A stretch of 64,000 nt of DNA, taken from positions 372,001 through 436,000 of the forward strand of contig NZ_KB898325.1 of assembly GCF_000377625.1 (NCBI RefSeq). The letters are read 5' to 3'. This DNA is from Prevotella veroralis DSM 19559 = JCM 6290 (GTDB taxonomy: Bacteria > Bacteroidota > Bacteroidia > Bacteroidales > Bacteroidaceae). The notes beneath the pieces were generated by a model that was not told the origin of the DNA, did no database searches, and saw only the letters and a program-made list of their open reading frames with translations. This document shows, piece by piece, positions 60,676 to 64,000 of this stretch; position 1 is the stretch's first letter, and the number at the start of each line of letters is the position of its first letter. The translations under genes and the position numbers were made by a program.

Positions 60676-61866
60676 CTACTTAATGATACCTTCTTCTTTA
60701 AAAATCTTCTTCAACGCCTGTACGCCACGCTCAACCTGCTCCTCTGTATGAGTAGCCATCAAAGCAAAACGAACAAGTGTATCTTGAGGTGCACAAGCAG
60801 GAGGAATAACAGGGTTGATAAACACACCTGCTTCATACGCCAACTTCGTTACAATAAAAGTCTTCTGTATATCACGAACATAAAGTGGGATGATCGGACT
60901 CTCAGTCTCTCCTATCTCAAAACCTTCTTCCTTGAAACGCTTCAAAGCATAGTTTGTAACCTTCCATAAATGTTCTATACGTTCTGGTTCACTTTCCAAG
61001 ATGTGAAGAGCCTCTAAAGCCGCAGCTGTTGCAGAAGGTGTATTACTTGCAGAGAAGATGTATGTACGACATGTATGACGAAGATAATTGATTGTATCCT
61101 TATCTCCTGCAATAAAACCACCTATTGATGCAAGACTCTTTGAGAACGTTCCCATTATCAAATCGACTTCATCCGTTACATGGAAATGATCACAAACGCC
61201 CCTACCCTGACGACCAAACACACCTAAGCCATGTGCCTCATCAACCATAATAGAGCAGTTGTACTTATGCTTCAGTTTCACAATCTCTGGTAGATTAGCT
61301 AAATCACCTTCCATCGAGAAGACACCATCAACAACGATTAGTTTCACTGCTTCATGTGGAAGTTTCTGGAGGACACGCTCCAGATCCACCATATCATTAT
61401 GCTTATAATGAAGTTGAGTTGCAAAACTCAAACGACGACCATCAACAATACTAGCATGATCACGATCGTCACAAATAATATAATCACCACGCCCAACAAC
61501 CATTGCCAGAACGCCAGCATTTACAGAGAAACCTGTAGAGAAAACAAGAGCTTCATCCTTTCCTTCAAAAGCTGCAAGTTCTTTCTCTAATTGAACATGA
61601 AGATCCAATGTTCCATTCAAGAAACGACTACCTGCACATCCAGTACCATATTTGTCTAAAGCACGATGTGCCGCATCTATAACACGTTGATCATTTGGTA
61701 GACCTGTATAGGCATTAGAACCAAACATCAAGATCCTGTTTCCATCAATATCTGTAACTTCTGTTCCTTGCTTGCTCGTAATCTCGCGGAAATAAGGATA
61801 AACTCCTGCTTCCATAAACTTCTGCGGATCACGGTAACTTTTGTACTTGTCTTGTAACTGTCCCAT
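60676..61866 (-). CDS. spt: Serine palmitoyltransferase (alpha-oxoamine synthase)
   Basis: 396 residues. A PLP enzyme that condenses serine with a fatty acyl-CoA to 3-ketosphinganine, first step of Bacteroidetes sphingolipid synthesis. The fold shows LMFGSNAYTGL (~46-56), GTGCAGSRFLNGT (~74-86), His137 in DDRDHASIVDG, Asp209 in VDEAHG and the PLP Lys243 in GTFSKSLASIGG. It agrees closely with the Bacteroides thetaiotaomicron enzyme (BT0870) as I remember it; KBL and BioF are relatives but less likely. It is divergent from a lipid kinase gene. Confidence 0.92.
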   Translation of the reverse strand: MGQLQDKYKSYRDPQKFMEAGVYPYFREITSKQGTEVTDIDGNRILMFGSNAYTGLPNDQRVIDAAHRALDKYGTGCAGSRFLNGTLDLHVQLEKELAAFEGKDEALVFSTGFSVNAGVLAMVVGRGDYIICDDRDHASIVDGRRLSFATQLHYKHNDMVDLERVLQKLPHEAVKLIVVDGVFSMEGDLANLPEIVKLKHKYNCSIMVDEAHGLGVFGRQGRGVCDHFHVTDEVDLIMGTFSKSLASIGGFIAGDKDTINYLRHTCRTYIFSASNTPSATAAALEALHILESEPERIEHLWKVTNYALKRFKEEGFEIGETESPIIPLYVRDIQKTFIVTKLAYEAGVFINPVIPPACAPQDTLVRFALMATHTEEQVERGVQALKKIFKEEGIIK

Positions 61867-61915
61867 TATATTTAATATGGTGTAGCCAATGACTACATAA
61901 AATTATTTTAGGTTG

Positions 61916-62026
61916 CAAAGATAATAACTTTGAATGACAAAAAGGACATTTTGATTAGAAAAGTGCTTTTTAAAGTATTTTTCATACTACACTACCAAGA
62001 AGATATAAGATTAATATGTACCTTTG
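61916..62026. promoter_or_regulatory. Divergent promoters, spt / lipid kinase
   Basis: TATCTTTG on the minus strand (61916-61923) faces spt. TACCTTTG on the plus strand (62019-62026) faces the kinase and lies inside its longest frame. Confidence 0.65.
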
Positions 62027-62057
62027 TCAAACAAACTATATTCTGACCATTGACACA

Positions 62058-63089
62058 ATGAACAAAAAAAGAATCGTTTTCATTCTTAATCCTATATCAG
62101 GTACTATCAGTAAGGCAGGTATTCCTGATCTTATTGAAGAAAGGCTTGATAAAAATAAGTTTGATTACAATATAGTTGAGACTCAATATGCTGGGCATGC
62201 CACAGAATTAGCAAAACAAGCTGTAGAAGAGGGAATTGACATTGTAGTTGCTATCGGTGGAGATGGAACTGTCAATGAAGTTGGCAGATCCCTAATCAAC
62301 ACACAGACAGCTATGGCAATCCTACCTTGTGGATCAGGAAATGGATTAGCAAGGCATCTAAATCTTCCTATGAACCTCAAGAAATGTGTAGATGTTATCA
62401 ACGAATGCGATATTAGAGCTTTAGATTACGGCATTATCAATGACCACCCATTTTTCTGTACTTGTGGTATGGGATTCGATGCATTCATCTCTATGCAATT
62501 TGCTCAAGCTGGGAAAAGAGGTCCAATTACCTACATGCAAAAGGTTCTTGAAGAAGGACTTAAATATCAACCAGAAACATACGAAATAGAAGATGAGGAT
62601 GGGGTCAAACGATATAAAGCTTTCCTCGTCTCTGCCGCTAATGCTTCTCAATATGGTAATAATGCATATATTGCACCTCAGGCATCCATGAGTGATGGTT
62701 TATTAGATATTATCATTATGGAACCTTTCGACATATTAGAAGCACCACAAGTAGCTATTGAACTCTTCAATAAGACACTGGATAAAAACCTAAAGATAAA
62801 GACGTTTAAATCAAAGAGAATACATATACATCGTAAGAAAGAGGGGGTAATTCACTATGATGGAGACCCTGTTTTATCTAGTGCTGACATAGATATCTCT
62901 ATTGTTTCAAAAGGCATTAACATCGTAACTAAACACAATGCTGATAAGGCTCATCGACAACCTAACATGTTACAAACAGCTTTCTCAGAGATTTTCTATA
63001 ACATCGATCTCATGAGGCAGGATATCACCAAACAAAGTAGAAAAGTTCAGGCCATCAATAAAACCATATTACGTAAGCTGAATATATAA
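62058..63089 (+). CDS. Diacylglycerol/sphingoid-base kinase family protein
   Basis: 343 residues from the ATG at 62058 (MNKKRIVFILNPISGT); the earlier ATG lies upstream of the -7 box. It is a DAGK-catalytic/YegS-type lipid kinase: NPISG (~11-15), the glycine-rich VVAIGGDGTVNEVGRSL (~64-80), LPCGSGNGLARHL (~91-103), and a C-terminal beta domain with DGLLDIIIMEP (~210-220). It phosphorylates a membrane lipid with ATP. Its divergent position next to spt suggests a sphingoid base as a possible substrate; diacylglycerol is the alternative. trmN6 follows after 22 bases. Confidence 0.88.
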   Translation: MNKKRIVFILNPISGTISKAGIPDLIEERLDKNKFDYNIVETQYAGHATELAKQAVEEGIDIVVAIGGDGTVNEVGRSLINTQTAMAILPCGSGNGLARHLNLPMNLKKCVDVINECDIRALDYGIINDHPFFCTCGMGFDAFISMQFAQAGKRGPITYMQKVLEEGLKYQPETYEIEDEDGVKRYKAFLVSAANASQYGNNAYIAPQASMSDGLLDIIIMEPFDILEAPQVAIELFNKTLDKNLKIKTFKSKRIHIHRKKEGVIHYDGDPVLSSADIDISIVSKGINIVTKHNADKAHRQPNMLQTAFSEIFYNIDLMRQDITKQSRKVQAINKTILRKLNI

Positions 63090-63111
63090 CTATACCAAAC
63101 CAATAAGAAGA

Positions 63112-63825
63112 ATGGGCTTTACATTCAAAAACTTTCATATCACTCAAGATAAGGCAGCTATGAAAGTTGGTACTGATGGGGTTCTACTTGGTGCTTGGGC
63201 ACAGGGTGGAATGAGGATATTAGATATTGGTACTGGTACTGGGCTCATTGCGTTAATGATGGCACAACGATTTCCACAAGCTCATATTGATGCTATAGAA
63301 GTAGATCCCCAAGCATTAGAAGACGCACATGTAAATATTGAGTCATCCCCATTTCATGATAGAATAAAACTCATTCATTCCTCACTTCAATACTATAAAC
63401 CTAGTCTATTTCCCCCGAACGTTGATAATGTTTATGACGCTATTATAAGCAACCCACCTTACTTTATCAATTCTTTAAAGAATCCTTTACAAGAAAGGAC
63501 AGTTGCAAGACATACCGTAACCTTAACACCAAAGGAGTTGTTACAGCATGCCTCACGTCTATTAAAAGATGAAGGAATACTTTCACTCATTATACCATCA
63601 GATAATAAAGTTATCATAGAGTCAGAGGCTATACTTTGCGGATTATCAACTACAAAGATTATAAATATAAAGACAAAACCATCAAAGTCTCCTAAACGGT
63701 GTATGATAGAATTTAAGAAGATATTATCATCACTTATAAAAGAAGAACATGTAACATTGACACAGGACAATGGGGAACGTTCAGAATGGTATCATCAACT
63801 TACCAAAGAATTTTACATCAAGTAA
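63112..63825 (+). CDS. trmN6: tRNA1(Val) (adenine37-N6)-methyltransferase
   Basis: 237 residues, a SAM-dependent methyltransferase of the TrmN6/YfiC type that modifies A37 of tRNA-Val. Visible: FTFKNFHITQDKAAMKVGTDGVLLGAW (~3-29), SAM loop ILDIGTGTGLIALMMAQ (~36-52), acidic IDAIEVDPQA (~59-68) and the N6-adenine motif NPPYF (~114-118). About the usual size. It follows the lipid kinase closely, so both may share a transcript. Confidence 0.9.
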   Translation: MGFTFKNFHITQDKAAMKVGTDGVLLGAWAQGGMRILDIGTGTGLIALMMAQRFPQAHIDAIEVDPQALEDAHVNIESSPFHDRIKLIHSSLQYYKPSLFPPNVDNVYDAIISNPPYFINSLKNPLQERTVARHTVTLTPKELLQHASRLLKDEGILSLIIPSDNKVIIESEAILCGLSTTKIINIKTKPSKSPKRCMIEFKKILSSLIKEEHVTLTQDNGERSEWYHQLTKEFYIK

Positions 63826-63909
63826 AATAGAGACCAATTACAATAAGGTAGTGTATAGGTTACAAAACATTAAAGCACACTAAACTTTCCATCTTTCGCT
63901 TTTATTTTG

Positions 63910-63917
63910 TAACTTTG
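63910..63917 (+). promoter_or_regulatory. Promoter -7 box of the last gene
   Basis: TAACTTTG, 28 bases before the ATG at 63946. Confidence 0.6.
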
Positions 63918-63945
63918 CAAGCTAATATAGGTATAACAAAACTTT

Positions 63946-64000
63946 ATGAAACAAAATAGCTCAATACAGATGTTTGCAGATTACGAAGGTGATTTGCCTA
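63946..64000 (+). CDS. 5' end of a gene, possibly lon
   Basis: Only 18 codons are visible: MKQNSSIQMFADYEGDLP. A -7 box precedes it, so the start is credible. In Bacteroidales the gene after trmN6 is often lon, and this N-terminus could fit, but the fragment is too short to decide. Confidence 0.45.
   Translation, partial: MKQNSSIQMFADYEGDLP

Overview
This window is chromosomal DNA from a member of the Bacteroidales, most likely an oral-type Prevotella. The signs are the Bacteroidetes -7 promoter box (TAnnTTTG) in front of many genes, a long insertion in Rho, an RprXY-type two-component system, GldE, serine palmitoyltransferase, DUF4301/DUF4924/DUF6078/DUF6359 proteins, a UpxY-type NusG paralog, and a secreted protein with the short 'NLSGQRV...YKG...NGKKF' C-terminus typical of Prevotella. 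Most genes are ordinary core genes. Many ORFs opened at TTG or GTG codons start upstream of, or inside, a clear -7 box, so I moved those starts downstream to the first ATG that a transcript could contain.

Layout. 1-3.8 kb: the start of ftsY, a gene-free repeat region, an MFS transporter, panB and a HAD phosphatase. 3.8-5.8 kb: rsmG, an MBL hydrolase and ruvC. 6-16.5 kb, minus strand: rho, a UvrD/PcrA helicase, mtgA, htpG and a RelA-type (p)ppGpp synthetase. 16.6-20.3 kb: a DUF4301 protein and a secreted GH109-like oxidoreductase. 20.4-25.4 kb: an AAA/CYTH protein, rplI-rpsR-rpsF, a 57-residue membrane peptide and rprXY. 26-33 kb: an EF-G paralog with an altered catalytic loop, hemW, a uracil-type permease, a serpin lipoprotein and a DUF6078 protein. 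33-37 kb: an ABC binding protein and permease without an ATPase, and a DASS transporter. 37.4-42.1 kb: fmt, a ClC channel, a Sua5-type enzyme and a ROK glucokinase. 42.2-46 kb: a LysE-DUF4924-rfbD-prfC operon. 46.6-49.5 kb: trpF, trpG/pabA and a NusG paralog, then a 42-residue peptide and rpe. 49.5-53.6 kb: a sigma factor, a DUF6359 lipoprotein, a candidate small RNA, a secreted protein and serB. 53.7-58.7 kb: an unknown gene, a plasmid-type replication initiator, a phosphopantetheinyl transferase, gldE, ssb and an unknown gene. 58.8-59.3 kb: five tRNA genes. 59.3-60.7 kb: gene-free repeat debris. 60.7-64 kb: spt, a lipid kinase, trmN6 and the start of another gene.

The most unusual structure lies between the genes. 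At least eight intergenic regions carry short tandem arrays whose units differ completely in sequence from site to site but keep a period of 22 bp, most units with an internal dyad. At two sites such an array forms the loop of a dispersed 270-290 bp inverted-repeat element. A GTAGGGAC hairpin family, a C-rich inverted pair and a 14-bp repeat inserted in frame into hemW add to this. I know of no description of these arrays, and they are the best candidate here for an undescribed system.
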